Positions 45,250-58,098 of a stretch of DNA of 64,000 nucleotides are shown here, one piece after another. Each line of letters opens with the position of its first letter. Within the stretch, counting starts at the first letter, position 1. The notes beneath the pieces are model-generated. The model made no database searches. It saw only the letters and a program-made list of their open reading frames with translations, and had not been told where the DNA came from. This DNA is from Inonotus obliquus (lineage: Eukaryota > Basidiomycota > Agaricomycetes > Hymenochaetales > Hymenochaetaceae), in contig JAJHTX010000008.1 in the NCBI GenBank assembly GCA_032164295.1, forward strand, positions 1,922,001-1,986,000, given 5' to 3'. The translations under genes were made by a program, and so were the position numbers.

Positions 45250-45627
45250 TATTCCCTCAATGGAAAGTTTGATGACATGACAATACAAGTCTGGAAAATA
45301 AGTGACGACGAGGCCTCGACAGTGCTCAGTACGACACCTGGGAATAGTTCAGCACGCACCTTGACAGCGCCGAACCTGGTGACACGCGAGATGGATAGGC
45401 GAAGCTCGATTTCAACCTGGAAATTGGATGGGGACGGATGGGTTCTTGGTACCGGAGGTGAATTGCTCGTCTGGATTCCGGAAGATATGCGTGGGCCCCT
45501 GTGGCGACCTCGAAACATTGCCATTTTGAATACACGGTTTTCGACGAAGTTGTATCTAGAGGACTCTCCTCTAGGAGAAGCTTGGTGCAAGGGCGTCCCG
45601 AAATCAAATTTGTTTGCAGCTCCTTAG
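45250..45627 (+). pseudogene. C-terminal fragment of a WD/F-box-like protein at the breakpoint
   Basis: In a frame different from SPC3, the sequence after the junction reads SLNGKFDDMTIQVWKISDD, WVLGTGGELLVWIPEDMRG and then LWRPRN, ending at a stop at 45627. The GGELLVWIPEDMRG stretch is typical of the last repeat of basidiomycete WD40 or F-box-associated proteins. Only the C-terminal roughly 125 residues are left; the 5' part was removed or never copied when the inverted block joined here. An in-frame ATG at 45214 falls inside the SPC3-derived part, so a short chimeric protein is formally possible. Confidence 0.5.
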
Positions 45628-46454
45628 CACATATGTTTCTGATGTGTAGTCATATGGCTGTAATAACTGTGTTTCAGCGACAACCATTCATTCATCATGA
45701 TCCATCGTAGCATCGCATTTTACTTTCAATATTCTCAGTTCTGTCTTACGCTTTGATTGATCTTGAGTATTTGTATGTGTCTTTAACGCTACCCATGCAA
45801 ACGACGTAGCTCTAGTCGCTCTCACCAGCTCGCAAAAAATGTGATATTTTTATGATGGCCCACATATCCGAGTCGTTCACATACTGGCACGACCACTCCT
45901 AGGCTGACGCATTTCTGTGCGGAGTTTCAGTATCTGCCAAATACAGTTGCAATTCAGCAAGCGATGATCGGCATTGAAAAGTCGTAAATGATCACCTTTC
46001 GATTAGTAGTTCACGACGACGGTCGGCGTTAGACTCTCACTTTCGACACTACTTTCGTCCGTCTCCTGGCTACTGGCCGAAGAGGTGCAGCCTTCTCACG
46101 ACAATCGTTCCAATGCATCATTATATCGCCGCTAATAAACCCTTCTCTGCTTCGATCAGCACAGAGCCAACAACCAATCCGTGCGCCTTTTATTGAACGA
46201 AACTGTCGTGAAAGCATTCGAGTTACGTTGCCTTCGCCAACGGCAACGTCGTTGAGAAGCTCAACACAAACACGGGTCAAAATTCAACCATACACGACCT
46301 ATCTCTACAGTGATAACACGTATGAATGTAAGTCCTTGCATCATATTGGTGTCTTATTAATACAACAAGGTTTGTAGGTAATCTTTAATCAGACCTGATT
46401 GCCCATTGTATATAAGAGGGAAGAGTCCATTCGTCGAATAATGATGAAAACAGC
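45628..46454. other. Intergenic region
   Basis: Between the truncated WD-like fragment and the sedolisin 3' end. A minus-strand frame at 46029-46280 has no recognisable domain. Confidence 0.4.
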
Positions 46455-48537
46455 CTAGAGACCTACGGCGGCGAGCAACCTGTCGAAATTTGGAGTGCCG
46501 AGACCTGTTACAGGGTCCCAGCCTACACGAGCTGGGAAGCCATTCGTGTTGCATCCGGGGTTGGATCCTACCAATTGTTCATTTTCATGCTATGCCATTC
46601 AAGTACCAACAGAAGCATACCTGTAGTAACATCATTGAGGGCTGCCGCACCGGCGCTTGAGTACAGGAAAGGATTGAGGAAGCCGAGGGGTGATTGTCCG
46701 GCTGCAATTAGCCTGTCGTTGATCAAGGAGATTACACTGGCGAAAATGGGACTTGAACAGCTAGTCCCAGCGACGAGGCCCGCTCGTCCGCCAACGACAA
46801 TCTCGACATTCTCCCCCTGAGCGCTGACATCGGGGAACGCACGTCCATTACGGTTGAATTTACCGCTGTTTGTGTTGCCCAAGGCGTTGAGATATGTGGC
46901 GACCGCCGAGGATTGATAGGATGGCTGCGCGAAAACATTGGAGAATCCACCAGAGGAAAAATCTACGGCCGTCTCGGTGATGCCTGTTGTCGCGCTGTGG
47001 AACACAATAGGCAAAAATCCGAGAAATAATGAGGCGGAGGCCGCTTACCCGACAGAGGTCATGAACGGACATCCGCTCGGGAATGTCGGAACAAAGTTCG
47101 TACAAGCAGTATTTCGAGAGCCTGCCACGCCTCCATCCCCTGATGCGAAAAGGATAGAGGTCCCGCGGGCGCCGAGTTGCATGTAGGCATTGCACAGTTG
47201 GCTATCGTTGGGCCATTAAAATTAGCCTACTGCGAACAATCTCAGATACGTACTTGGCAAGGTTGCTGGATACCGTGTTTTCGTTTTGTCCGTAACTAAT
47301 AGAAACCTTTCAGCCTACGTTTCCTGGTACTACATCTAGGTATTTACCTCGTTGTAAGAACGGTGGGCGGATTGCTCTCCCCGAGTATGAAGTTGATGAT
47401 GTCAAGGAACCCTTCGAGTCCACCATCTTGGAACCGCTCGCCAACTGAAATAAACGAGGTTGGAACTCCACTCGCAATTCCAACGGTGTATTGAATGTCC
47501 AAATTAGCTTCTACACCTGCCTGGTTTGCACCTTGCGGGTTTGTGCCGCCATCTAGAGTCTGCAGTGTGAAGGTTGTTCCCACCAGGTCTGGACGAAGTG
47601 CGTTAAGGAATGTCTGGAGGTCTGCCGAGTTCGCGAATTGCTCAATGAATCCCGAGACACCGAGTACGTTCCTGGACTGAGTGGCCTTAGTTGTGGGAAT
47701 TCCATACAATGCCTGCAGACAAGCGGGCGTGATTGTCGAGGCACACGAAGCAGGGACGGCTCGCGTCGTCAAGTTCTGCTCCGAAGCAACGGAGTTCAGT
47801 GGGGAGGAAACGACAGGAAGGTTCGCAAAAGGATTTTCAAACCTGAATAAGGATAGAAGGTCAGTTACGTGTAGTTATATGAGAGAGATGCACTCAACGT
47901 TATTGTGGGATGGACCAGGTCCAAATGGCCCTGTAGTTCTGTCGGAATCGAATAGGCAAGGGTCCGGATCGATTGTTTGCCAGTTTCATCGTGCTGGAAG
48001 ACGGAGAAATCTGCGGAAAACATTTCGCTTGCCTTACTGACCTGTAAACATTTTCTCAGATCATGAGCTATTTGAACGGGACTGGATAGTTTCTCACCGG
48101 AACCTGTAACGATAGCCAATCCCCGGCCGGAGACGATACTGTTGCATTTACACCATGAGAAGCAAGGAATTGATTGACAATATCGACCGAGTCCTGCTTG
48201 GGCTTGACGAATTCTTCGACCTTTAGATTGTCAATCTTGTGTATCAAACGGCATGGTAATATCAATCTACCTCTTCCTTGGAAAGGTGCTGGCCGTATAG
48301 CTCGCTACCCGGTGTGCTGACGGCATATAACTTTTCCTCGAGCCCTGCCATGTCGCTGTTTACGAGAGCCAGGCGAAGGTTGAGGACTTTGTCTGTCGGC
48401 GCAGGGCCAACCCTTGCGAAGCCATCCGGAACTTCCGCACGTTGCTCGTGCAAGACGAGGTTACGGAAGAGAGGGGATGCAGATACCGCGGCGACAAAAG
48501 ATGCAAAGACGAGAAAGGTGAATTTGGAGGCCAGCAT
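46455..48537 (-). CDS. Secreted sedolisin, tripeptidyl-peptidase type (S53)
   Basis: A multi-exon minus-strand gene. It starts with a signal peptide (MLASKFTFLVFASFVAAVSA), then a pro-domain (LRLALVNSDMAGLEEKLYAV, SELYGQHLSKEEV). The catalytic domain follows with the Glu/Asp pair in GVEANLDIQYT, the oxyanion Asp region SILFASGDGGV and the nucleophile Ser in VAGTSCSSPIFASV, and it ends with a calcium-site segment GWDPVTGLGTPNFDRLL before the stop at 46455. Sedolisins are acid-active secreted peptidases that remove tripeptides from the N-terminus of proteins; fungi use them to obtain nitrogen outside the cell. About seven exons are implied. Start supported by the signal peptide and a TATA box 71 bases upstream. 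Confidence 0.93.
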
Positions 48538-48607
48538 CTTGGAATAGCTCGTCTTTGCTAGAGGATACGCAGCAAAGACTGGGGTGAGTAGGTGCCGCGG
48601 GAGCGGG

Positions 48608-48615
48608 TTTTATAT
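48608..48615 (-). promoter_or_regulatory. TATA box of the sedolisin gene
   Basis: ATATAAAA on the minus strand, about 71-78 bases before the ATG at 48537, in a GC-rich surrounding. Confidence 0.45.
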
Positions 48616-50352
48616 GCATCGTCGGGGCTTGACGGCACGGAAACTTTTCCAGCATCGAACCCAGAATAGTTGGAAGACACGAATCTTCCATGGTCTTGCA
48701 GTCTTCGAGGGCAGGCATATGGATCCAGAGAGGCAGGATTGCGGCTATCGCGTGGTTCACAATCAGGAAGTGCCATTTGCTCGCACGAGTTGGTGTCAGA
48801 GAGGCATCACTAGACGAAGGTTGGTATGCAAGATCCCCGCATGGAAGTTGACCTATTTTTTAACTGTTTTTACATGGTAGCACGAGGCCTGAAAGGATCA
48901 ATGATTGAAAATACGTGACGTGGCCGGTCTTTCACACGGTTTTGCCTTCTCTACAGTTGTTCATCACACAGAGCTCATCTCTCTCTCGCTGTGTCCATGC
49001 GTCGGCATGTTGGTCTACTTCCCAGAGAAATCGGCTTCTGGCCATGGAATACAGCGATAAGGTGCTAAAAATATTTCAAGAGTTCTGAAGCTTACAGCTT
49101 TCCTCTTGGCACTTGCCTACTACAGGACGTTCTTGTTCTGTATCATATGCTCTACGGCCTCATTGTCATTCTTCATGCTTCCTGCACGGACTTGATGGAT
49201 ACCAGATTGTCGAATATAACAGCTATCATGTAAAGATCGTGTGCTACCCTTTGGTTTACGCTGCATGCATCAAATGGACTGATACAGATTTTCTGTACGG
49301 ATGTTTCGTCCTAGAGTTCCGCTGCAGACAGTCCACTTGGAGTACTGACGACTCGAGTATCTACCTATCAGAACTCACCTTCACACGAGCCACCGGAGAT
49401 TCTCACTCCCCTATTCTCCTCCGTTCTCGCGTATGATCAGCATATGGATCACCTTGTAACTCTTATCCGATGTCATTGGCGTAGGTGGTTATTAGCATCC
49501 TACTTTCCTATCCGTCGAGGTATTGAAGGCCTTCTGGATTTCTCTTCTTTCGATTCTTGATCCATCGTCTCCTCATATACACAAGGGTGGGAGTGTTCTC
49601 TCTTCGGGACCGGAGATTCTCCGTCAATTAACTCCGAGATGAGATGCGAAAGTTCGAGGAGAGTTCAGACAGACTGTACTGGCTTCAACATAGTAGGGAG
49701 AGAACAACTCTAATCGTCTTCTGGTGTAAACACTTTCTCGAGTAACTCAGATAGGACGTACTATCCCGGTTTGGATCTTCAATTTCCCACTAGACTAGCA
49801 GAGAATATGAGGATCTTAGTGTATACTGTACGGACTCCAAGACGTCCATCGCTTCATATCATGCTAAGCATATCATTGGAATGTCAAGAGTCGAATAAAC
49901 CGAGCACCTAGTGGAAGATAATAATAATAATAATACAAGAGCACGACACGTCTAACAAGAGATCACTTTTGATCCGTTTTGTCCTTATTTGCTATTGTTG
50001 TTGGCTTTTTGTCCTTGTTTGATCGACTTTTGGCACAATAAAAGGTTGAGGGTTGAGGGAAGGAATGTGGCTCTGCATCATTATTCGCAACAAACCTGAT
50101 ATTCACATGTCGCGCCATCTCCATCCGACGTACGATTACCATGGCTCTGAGATAATGTACAAATGCAAGAGTACAACTCTAAACTACCAACCATCCATAA
50201 AAATTATACACATACGCAAGTTCGTATCGTATTCGCAAATCCAATACACGACCACAAGAGAAGGTAAGAAAGTCAGAGATGATAAGAAGTCAACATGTAA
50301 ATCAGTCAGGGATAATAATGATAAAAAAAAGCCAGCCGAGCGACATTTAAAG
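48616..50352. other. Long intergenic region with (AAT)n microsatellite
   Basis: No supported gene. A plus-strand frame at 49113-49436 has scattered Cys but no domain. A run of six ATA/AAT units lies at about 49917-49934. Confidence 0.4.
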
Positions 50353-53300
50353 CTAGGTTGACGTAGTTTGGGCCGAAACTTGTGTTGCCTGTTGTCCTAG
50401 AAGCACCTTGATGGCCTCGGCGAGCGAAGGTTTAGATTGAAGTACCTCACTTATTTGTGAGGGGTCAAGGGACGAAAGTGTTTTCACTTCCTCCGCTACT
50501 TGCGTTACCTCGGGCAGAACAGTCTTGCTTCCAGTCCCAACCGGGGCCACAGAGGAACCTGGCTGAGTCGTAGAAGGTGTAGGTCCGCAAGTGCTTACTG
50601 TGAGTGCTGATTGAGTAATGTAAGTAGGAGAAGTGGGTGAGGATTGTCGTCCATCTTGGGAAAGAGAGGTATTCGGAGCAGCAAGTTCCGACCGCGGTGG
50701 AAGTGATGCAACGGACAACGCGACAGTCTGCGCAAGTGCCTGAGAGAAGGCTGCGGTATACCCTTGCTGACCAACTGCGGGCGGAGGTGGCCATGCCAGA
50801 GAAGCCATAGCAGGCTGGTTATGAATTGAGTATGCGTATGCGGGTTGTGTCCCTGGCGCCGGTGCGATGGAGGTGGATGGATTAGTCGTGCCAGTCGAGA
50901 CTGCCGCAGTATAAGGGTAGTGCGGGTTTGACCACGAGCCATATCGGAACTGCCCGCTGTGATAATTATTCATGTATCCAGGGTAAGAGGTAAACGAGAC
51001 GAGAGGAACATTATTTTGTGTCGCCCCTGCCGGAGGGGATGCTTGCGAGATGGTCGACGGTGTTACAGGTCGGCTTTCAGATCCAGGAGCAGAACATTTG
51101 TTGAGGGGAGGCCGAGCTAGCTCTGAGACGCGGCGGATGAGTGATCGTATGCGACTCAGGCATAGTGGAGCAAATACACTCACCTTCCGGAGAAGCAGCT
51201 ACAGCAGGCTTCTGACCAATAATATGGCCTTCGGTCTTACCCCAGACGACGCTGCTCCACTTAAATTCACGCTTGATTCCATGATCCCAGATGACCTCAA
51301 CAGTGCTTCGCTCTTCATTGACAGAGAGTAAGGATACCTCATAGACACCAAAGGAGACACGTAGTTTGATTCGTGACATGAGAGGCAGGGCAAGTAAGTC
51401 AGCCCGAACACGATCAACTTTGCTTGCGCGCCGCGCCGCTATGACAGCCTAAATATGACTGTAAATAAGCAGAGATTGGACTTGAGAACGATGCTACGTA
51501 CCGGATTGTGCTGAGTACAGAATAGTTCATACTCAATTTTTTTGATAGTCTTGATCACGTTGGACTCTTGCTTTACGCATTCCTCGTTTGCGAGGGGAGC
51601 CGATGTGGCAAGTACTGTCGGGTCAATCGATTCATTAGTTCCGGGCTGTTTCATCTTGGGAGCATCTCCACCGTCTTCAACTGGTGCGGCGGGAATGGCA
51701 CCGGTAGGTGGGATATCATTAAGCACGACCTCCTTCTCTACCTCGCGAAGCTCAGCAAATTGGATGCGACTCTCCTGTCCACCGTCACGAGCGCAGGAGA
51801 TGTGGAAGGCTCTTGGGCATTTGCCCTTCGTGCACTGTATTGGGGCACCATGAGCTCGTGTGATCGACTTCTGACATAATGAACATCTCTGTTGTCGAAG
51901 ATGTTGTTAAATGCAGCCAATGATAATCACCGACAGGTAACGCACCAAAGCCCATCGGTCCTTCACAATCGCATCTACGCCAAACACTACTTTCTCTGTT
52001 TGTCCTTTCTCATTCGTCTGCTCATCCACCCAGGTCTCTGGAACCATCATAGCGCATTTCTCGTGCGCTCGCCAGATCTCCTCCCCAGACGGAACTTTCA
52101 GTGTGACATTTTGACAACCCGACCACGCATTCGGCGGAGCGTGCACACGGAGCAGGCCAGTTGCATCGCGAGAGACGCACAAACAGCATGGAAACAGTCC
52201 AGGATCTCTTGGGAGTCTGAGTACAATCTTATGCTTAATGAGTGACGTCGAGGTATTTCCAGTTTCTGGAATCTCCTCGGTAGGTTTAACCTTCTGCTTT
52301 TTAGCCTTGCGACTGCCTTGCATGCCAGCTTTACGCTTCTGAGGCGAGCTTGGCACTTCGTTGTTATCCCCTCCTGACCTGGGCTTCTTTGGACGAGGTT
52401 TCGAAAGAGGTTTCTCGACGTCCGTATTATGTGCGGCCAATCGTTCTTCCTCCTGAGCTCGTAGCAGCGCATCGACATCGATACGCACACTGTGAGATCT
52501 ATTAATTTCGTAAAGGGATGAAAATAATGAAAATTGTACCTATCACCAATGCATCCACATGCCTGTGCTTTCCTACCGATCTCAAGCCAGCTATCAAGAG
52601 CAAAGTTAACGCTCTCCGCACAATTAAACCCGAGGTTAAACCCTGCATGATAACCGCGTGGATAGGTGATGACAAACTCTCCGGCATGTTGTACGAGCAC
52701 ATTGGGTCTGCATCCCTGTTGAGCAAGGAGAGTCGGACTCGCATGGAAGGACTTGTGTCTGAGAAACTGACGACACTTGGAAGCATCCCGAGGGAAGAAG
52801 CTCCCTAGGGTGTTCTCGAGTTGCAAGGCGCGACCCTGTGGAATTGCGTACCAGTGCTTTGGAGCTCCCCAGTGAATGTAATTGATGGAGTGAAGGTCCA
52901 TGTCCTCAACGTGCCACGCAAATGTCGCTCTCCACATTCCGAAATAGAGATACGGCGTATTCACGCCCGGAAGACCCGCAGAACCTTTAGGAAGAAGACG
53001 AGAGAGAGCAGAAGGGAGGCATCTGACATTCCACGACGTCGTTGCATCTGTAAAGAGTGTACCAGCTGTATCTGCTCCATACCACGGTGGTTTACCTAGC
53101 CCACAGTTACGCCAGTACCGTCGCTCGAGAGTAGCACAGAAAGATGGAGTATAATCAGAAGCGGAGGTGTTGCGTGGTAGCCAGGCAGTATGGGGATCGA
53201 AATTTTCGAGGAATGCTCGGTCGAGTTCGTCGCGCTTCGCTTGCGCAGCTTCGCGGTCTGCCCGCGTCGGCCAACGTCGTTTACGAGCAGATGAAGTATT

Positions 53301-54035
53301 TGAAACGAGATCTTGCCGAATCTCCGCGCGCTCTTCTTGCCCAAGGTCCGCGTCCGAATCAACATCAGCAGCAGGAATAGGAGTAGCTAATTCATGTGTA
53401 GGCGATGATTCCTCCAGATGTACAACATCTTCTGCCTCATCTTTGACCAGCATCTCATCTTGCTTGGCAGCGGTAGCTCCCCTGCGTTTATTCCGACGCT
53501 TGACGTGGGGAGTATGTTCGCTAGCAGACTTTAGGCCGACCTCGTCAACTGCCGGGGCACGGAGATCCTCCTTCGCACAGAGCTCTGCCCACTCACGTAC
53601 ACTGACCGCTTTTCGCCGAACAACATTCTGCACGCGAAACATGCCAGCATGTCCAAGCATGTGCTGTTCGATAGGCGAGTTAATGCGGACATTGGTGAGC
53701 TGAGGAACGGTCGAAGGTAGGGAATCCCTCCATTCCTTTGGTGGAATAACCTTTACGATGCCACTACGCATGCCCCAGCATTCGATGCGATTCATGAACG
53801 CTTCAAAGTCGTGAAACTCTTCCATTGTAGGTTTGAAGACTGGAACGCCCTTTGTTGCAAGTGGGTCGTTATCTGGAGTGAGCCAGGAGTGGCCTGATGA
53901 ATCGGGTGTGAGCGGTAGAGAGTGGGCTTCACCATCGGGTGAATAGAAGTGGTCCGGCTGAATTGGAGGTACAGGCGATGGTGACCGGGAGGGAGAAGGT
54001 GTGAGAGACGGCGTTCTTTCTGCAGTGGACGCCAT
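50353..54035 (-). CDS. JmjN/JmjC histone lysine demethylase (KDM4/Rph1-like)
   Basis: A large minus-strand gene. The N-terminus is Ser/Pro-rich, then a JmjN domain (GVPVFKPTMEEFHDFEAFMNRI). The JmjC domain follows: GVNTPYLYFGMWRATFAWHV with Fe(II) ligands in HVED, HWGAPKHWY, and the second His in YPRGYHAGFNLGFNCAESVNF. After a GD/SVRIDVDALLR splice comes a Lys-rich linker and an extended PHD-type Cys/His region (CCLCVSR, CSLCQKS, CPRAFHISCA), then a Tudor-like segment (SVNEERSTVEVIWDHGIKREF). The last exon is a disordered Pro/Ser/Gln tail. The family removes methyl groups from H3K9 and H3K36 with 2-oxoglutarate and oxygen. The ATG at 54035 (MASTAERTPS) is preferred; the frame is open upstream to 54278, so a longer form is possible. 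Exon borders are approximate. Confidence 0.9.
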
Positions 54036-54240
54036 TGTACGTTGTATGGAGGGGGGAATGTTCGTCGACGACGACCTTTTAATTGTCGGGTTTGAGCTAG
54101 CTCGCATTTTTCGGGTAATATTGTCCCACGATATCATCCCATCTGATAAGATAAGAAGATGCTCAATTAAGCAGGCGATCGGCACGTCGATCATCGTGAT
54201 ACAAATAAATACAAATACAGTCACGACTAAACCGACCTCC

Positions 54241-55516
54241 TCACCAGACAAGCAATGACTGGTCAGGCTTTCGATCAATACATATGCTCAATGTCTTATT
54301 CCCAATATACTTTGCCCACAGATATACGCTCTGTCCCTGGCATCCGGAATGCACAACCTCCTCCAGACGTTTGTATTTCTCAGTCTCAAATTCGCGAAGG
54401 AACGTGCCCTTGAAGGACTGTTGTCGATCATGGACGACCAGCGCAGTTTCGGACCCGGTAGCAACGAGTACTTTGACAAGGAATGGGTCCTCTCCGTGAA
54501 GGGTCGGCTCAGCGTCCATGAACTGAGGTGTTGACATGTTCACTATATCCCGCCAACTGAGGGAATAGCCGGTGATGTATTTTATCGCGATCCACGTTCC
54601 CGTGCCGAGTTCGAAACACGACGGTTTATGCCGCCTCCAATCCTCGCGTTGGCAGTCTAACGTGCACTCAATTCATGCTTCATGACGCTTTGTAGAGGAA
54701 GGAACGCACCTGATCCGCAGTATGAAACTGACTGACATCGCGAACACCGACTTTTTGAAGGTTTACCACACACGATACATCCAACGTCCTTGCATAAAGA
54801 CCCGATATCCTTCGTATTAAGACTGTCGAGAGGAAGAAGGTAGGATGGGATCATGCCTTTCGATGACGACTTTGAGCCTTTAAATCGCGCCGCATTGAGC
54901 TCGAGAATCTTCCTGAACATCGTATGCCCACTAGGGGAGTTGAGTATCTTTATCCCTTCCTCATCGTCGTCCGCTATTCGCCCCAGGCAGTACTCTACGG
55001 CTACGAGTGGTATTTTCTCTGTCACCCTGTACACGCCTGTGATCTGAATGGTTCCCATCCCATACGACCGCGTCGATCAGCTTCTCGTCACTCAGGGATG
55101 ACCCTCCAAGACCAAGAGCGCACCTTGAGCTTGACTATCCTATTCCCTTTCGAATCCTCCGACACGAACACCGAACCTATGCCCGATTCGTATGCCATAC
55201 CGATACTCTCGGAGAGCATTGCGCGTACTTCCTTGTATGCACCTCTGCTGACCTTGTTTGCGGTGTAATAGGCCATCGCATCCTTGAGCGTTCCATCGCT
55301 CTTCCAAGGCTGTAAGTTCTTTATTTTTGGCTTCTTGTTAGAGAAGAGCTCTGAGTGTCGTTGGGAACGATCCAGAGACTTTGTGAGACGCTCCTGCAGC
55401 GCGTCGAGAGGTAGTTTTGTGGTCAGAGGGAGTAACACGCCTAAAGAATGCAAAATCTCGAGTAATTCTTGACGTTCCAATATCTGTAGCAGTTGCGCTC
55501 TGGAGCTTGAGGACAT
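54241..55516 (-). CDS. MYND zinc-finger protein
   Basis: A multi-exon minus-strand gene starting MSSSSRAQLLQILERQELLE. The N-terminal half is helical without a known domain. The MYND finger reads CIVCGKPSKSRCSRCQSVSYCG and continues across an intron as CQREDWRRHKPSC, supplying the C-x2-C, C-x2-C, C-x3-C and H-x3-C ligands. A C-terminal roughly 100-residue domain follows (DPFLVKVLVATGSETALVV, REFETEKYKRLEEVV), often seen after MYND in agaricomycete paralogues. MYND fingers bind Pro-rich peptides in partner proteins; the partner here is unknown. The KDM4-like gene starts about 200 bases downstream on the same strand. Confidence 0.85.
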
Positions 55517-56876
55517 CGCAAAGATGGCAGAAGGAATGAACCAAAGGAGACTGATATTATGTAATACGAGTCAGAGCATCTTGATCAACTGCGCTGTACA
55601 ATCGTTGTATCACCCCCGCCGTCCCCGAAAGTGGAAAATTATAATTTGGCTACGCAAACCACGACTTATAGTCACCCACAAAACTCCACTAATTTTGGAC
55701 AAGTCTACGTACAATAGTTACCATACTCACACAAAGTCATGAGTCCCATATGCTGAGGATGAACTTAGAATATGCATCTTCAGTTGTCGATACCAATGCG
55801 GAGGACACCAATTCTAACACAAGTCTGGGCCGAAAGGCTATCACCTACTCAACCTGAGGCACGTGGTTCTCGCAGGCTGCACCGAGAAAACCTGCGAATG
55901 TACTGGGAGCTCGAGGACCAGGCCATGCCAGCTAACCAATGGACAATAAGATCAGAAATGAATTCTATTCCTAAACGTCCTATCATCCAAGCCATCCGTC
56001 TTCGAAACAAGATCATTGAAACGCAGCTAGCGTTGTTCCCGCCCACGACAATAGTCTCGAACAAGATAAGGTGAATCGTCATTGATTCACGACAATGGTC
56101 AGCTATATTCACATAATGGCACGAATAACAGGACAATGTGTCAGGATCCCAGACGATGCGTAATGGAGCTCGAGAAACAAAACTGAACGCGAGAGCTGGG
56201 CGACTGTGACGTGATTCAGGATGTATTTGGAACGAACATGTTGGATCTATAGTGGTAAAGGCACGGATGCTTGGCGTGTAATCCAGCAGAATCAGTTTGA
56301 ATATCACCTGAATATTGGCTGCAACTACCACGCTGTCCCAAAGTAGGGGTTCAGATAAAAGCCCTTGTTGGCGAGCTGTTGGATAAGTACAAATCTGATC
56401 ATGCGATTGTGGGTGTTTGCGCTCGCCTGCACTGGAACAAGGATCACGGGGTAATGGTGACGCGCCCAGTTCTACTACCGGACTTTTCCAACTTTCATGT
56501 CAAGAATGAGTTTGTCCGCGATTAGTATCGGTGACATCGGGAAGTCTGGACGGTTTATTTCGTGCAACGTAGACTGGTGTAATCGACGATGATACGACTA
56601 CATTAGGTCGCACACGCCGAACGATGAAGGATTTGTGGCACGCGTACCCCAAGTCCTTATTGATGCTTCTCCTTCTGACAAATTAAATGTAGTAGGATGT
56701 CTAAATCATATTACTCGCTCGAAATTCACCACTTTGGACAGGAAGTAGGACAAATGCAATCTCAATGGTCGTGATTGTATAAATCGTAAATAAATCCGCG
56801 CAATCTCTTGATTCTTCAGCTTCATGAGATGTAGGATGCGCGCTTAGAGACAGCTATTATCGTCTATATAAACTTG
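55517..56876. other. Intergenic region with one coding-like fragment
   Basis: A plus-strand frame ending at 56525 (contains KALVGELLDKYKSDHAIVG and WNKDHGVMV) looks like real protein but has no start and no identified upstream exon. It may be a relic of a gene or element. Nothing else is supported. Confidence 0.3.
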
Positions 56877-57516
56877 TTAGGACAACAACGTTGCATCCGA
56901 TACAGTATCTGACATACCGCTATCCGCAATGGTGAATGGGGCCGAATCTGCAATAGCACCAGTCGCATCTCTGACTTGTATCAAGACTGTGGTTCCTGTG
57001 ATATACTCATTAGATCGTGCTTCCTGTGCTCCAGTAAACACCCTTACCTGCCGAGACGTCGACCTTCCAAGTGAGAGAAGTTCCCGTCTGCTCTCCAAAG
57101 TCTACGAGAGCAGGGCTGCTAAGATCATTCCCCGGAAGCACACTATATGGAACGGAAGAGGGAACATGAACATCACAGAGGTGTGATCACTTGGGTGGAA
57201 ATACGAACTCCTGCCAAATCATTAGTTCATGAAGCCAATGGGAAGATTAGGAGTACTCACGACAAAGAATGGCGCTAATAGGAGGAGAAAGATCAGACAC
57301 TACGGAGCCAAACAAGTAAGAAGCGTCGGCGTACACTCTCCTCCGTTCCATGTGAGGAGTACTGGTTCACACTGGACGGCGTTAACTCTAATTGACACAG
57401 CACATTATAATGAACCATGAAGGCGAGAAGAAGGAAGGGACACACGGCGTGTTGACAATTAGCTGTGCTTGTGCGTAGGCAGCAGCAAGGAGAGCGAGCA
57501 TCGGAGTGATCTTCAT
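56877..57516 (-). CDS. Small secreted Ser/Thr-rich protein (GPI/cell-wall type)
   Basis: The minus strand starts MKITPMLALLAAAYAQAQL, a signal peptide. After an intron the frame gives VQCEPVLLTWNGGEC, the opening of a widespread agaricomycete family with a V.C.PV.LTW.GG motif. Later exons read PALVDFGEQTGTSLTWKVDV and VRDATGAIADSAPFTIADSG, the typical beta-sandwich middle of that family, and end in TLLS at 56877. The family's long Ser-rich GPI-anchor tail is short or absent here. The exon between about 57150 and 57400 could not be assigned cleanly, so a broken gene cannot be excluded. Function of the family is unknown; wall or secreted location is expected. Confidence 0.6.
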
Positions 57517-58098
57517 TCTGTGAGATAAGGCGACGGAAGAGCTCTAGATTTTGGTGAGGTGGTGTTAACACGTTGAATCCACTCTGATTTTATGCAGCAC
57601 CTGTCGGATCCCTAGTACGAATGACGGAAAGGGAATAACGAGAAATAGCGGGACCGCAGTGGAAAAACGGAGCAAATACAGAATAATGCAGAGCGCTGGA
57701 AACAACGGGCGCATCACGGGCTCCTTGCCGGTGAGAACGAAAGTTACTCATAGCACCATGAAGCTGCTCGGCAAATTTGTTATGAGGATTTCTACTTTAA
57801 AACTTCTGCAACAGTTTCTTCATGGAAGCCACTCACTTTGAGGCGCGTGATGACCGGAACCATGACTCTATGTCGGGTTTGTTTCCCATTGGCAAGATAT
57901 GACTGCGGTTTAAGAATAGGCGATATTAAGAAATCATGGAGTTCTCTGATGAGCTCGCAACGTAATCGAAGATTTATGACGACAATATCATGATCTGGGG
58001 CTGAGGAAATCTACCAACTGCTCAATAATAGTCCACAGAGACCTGTGTACAGAGGCTCCGAATGGAATGGATAAGTGGTGATAAGACGCACGGAAATA
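57517..58098. other. Intergenic region
   Basis: Upstream of the secreted protein and downstream of BUD13. No supported gene. Confidence 0.4.
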
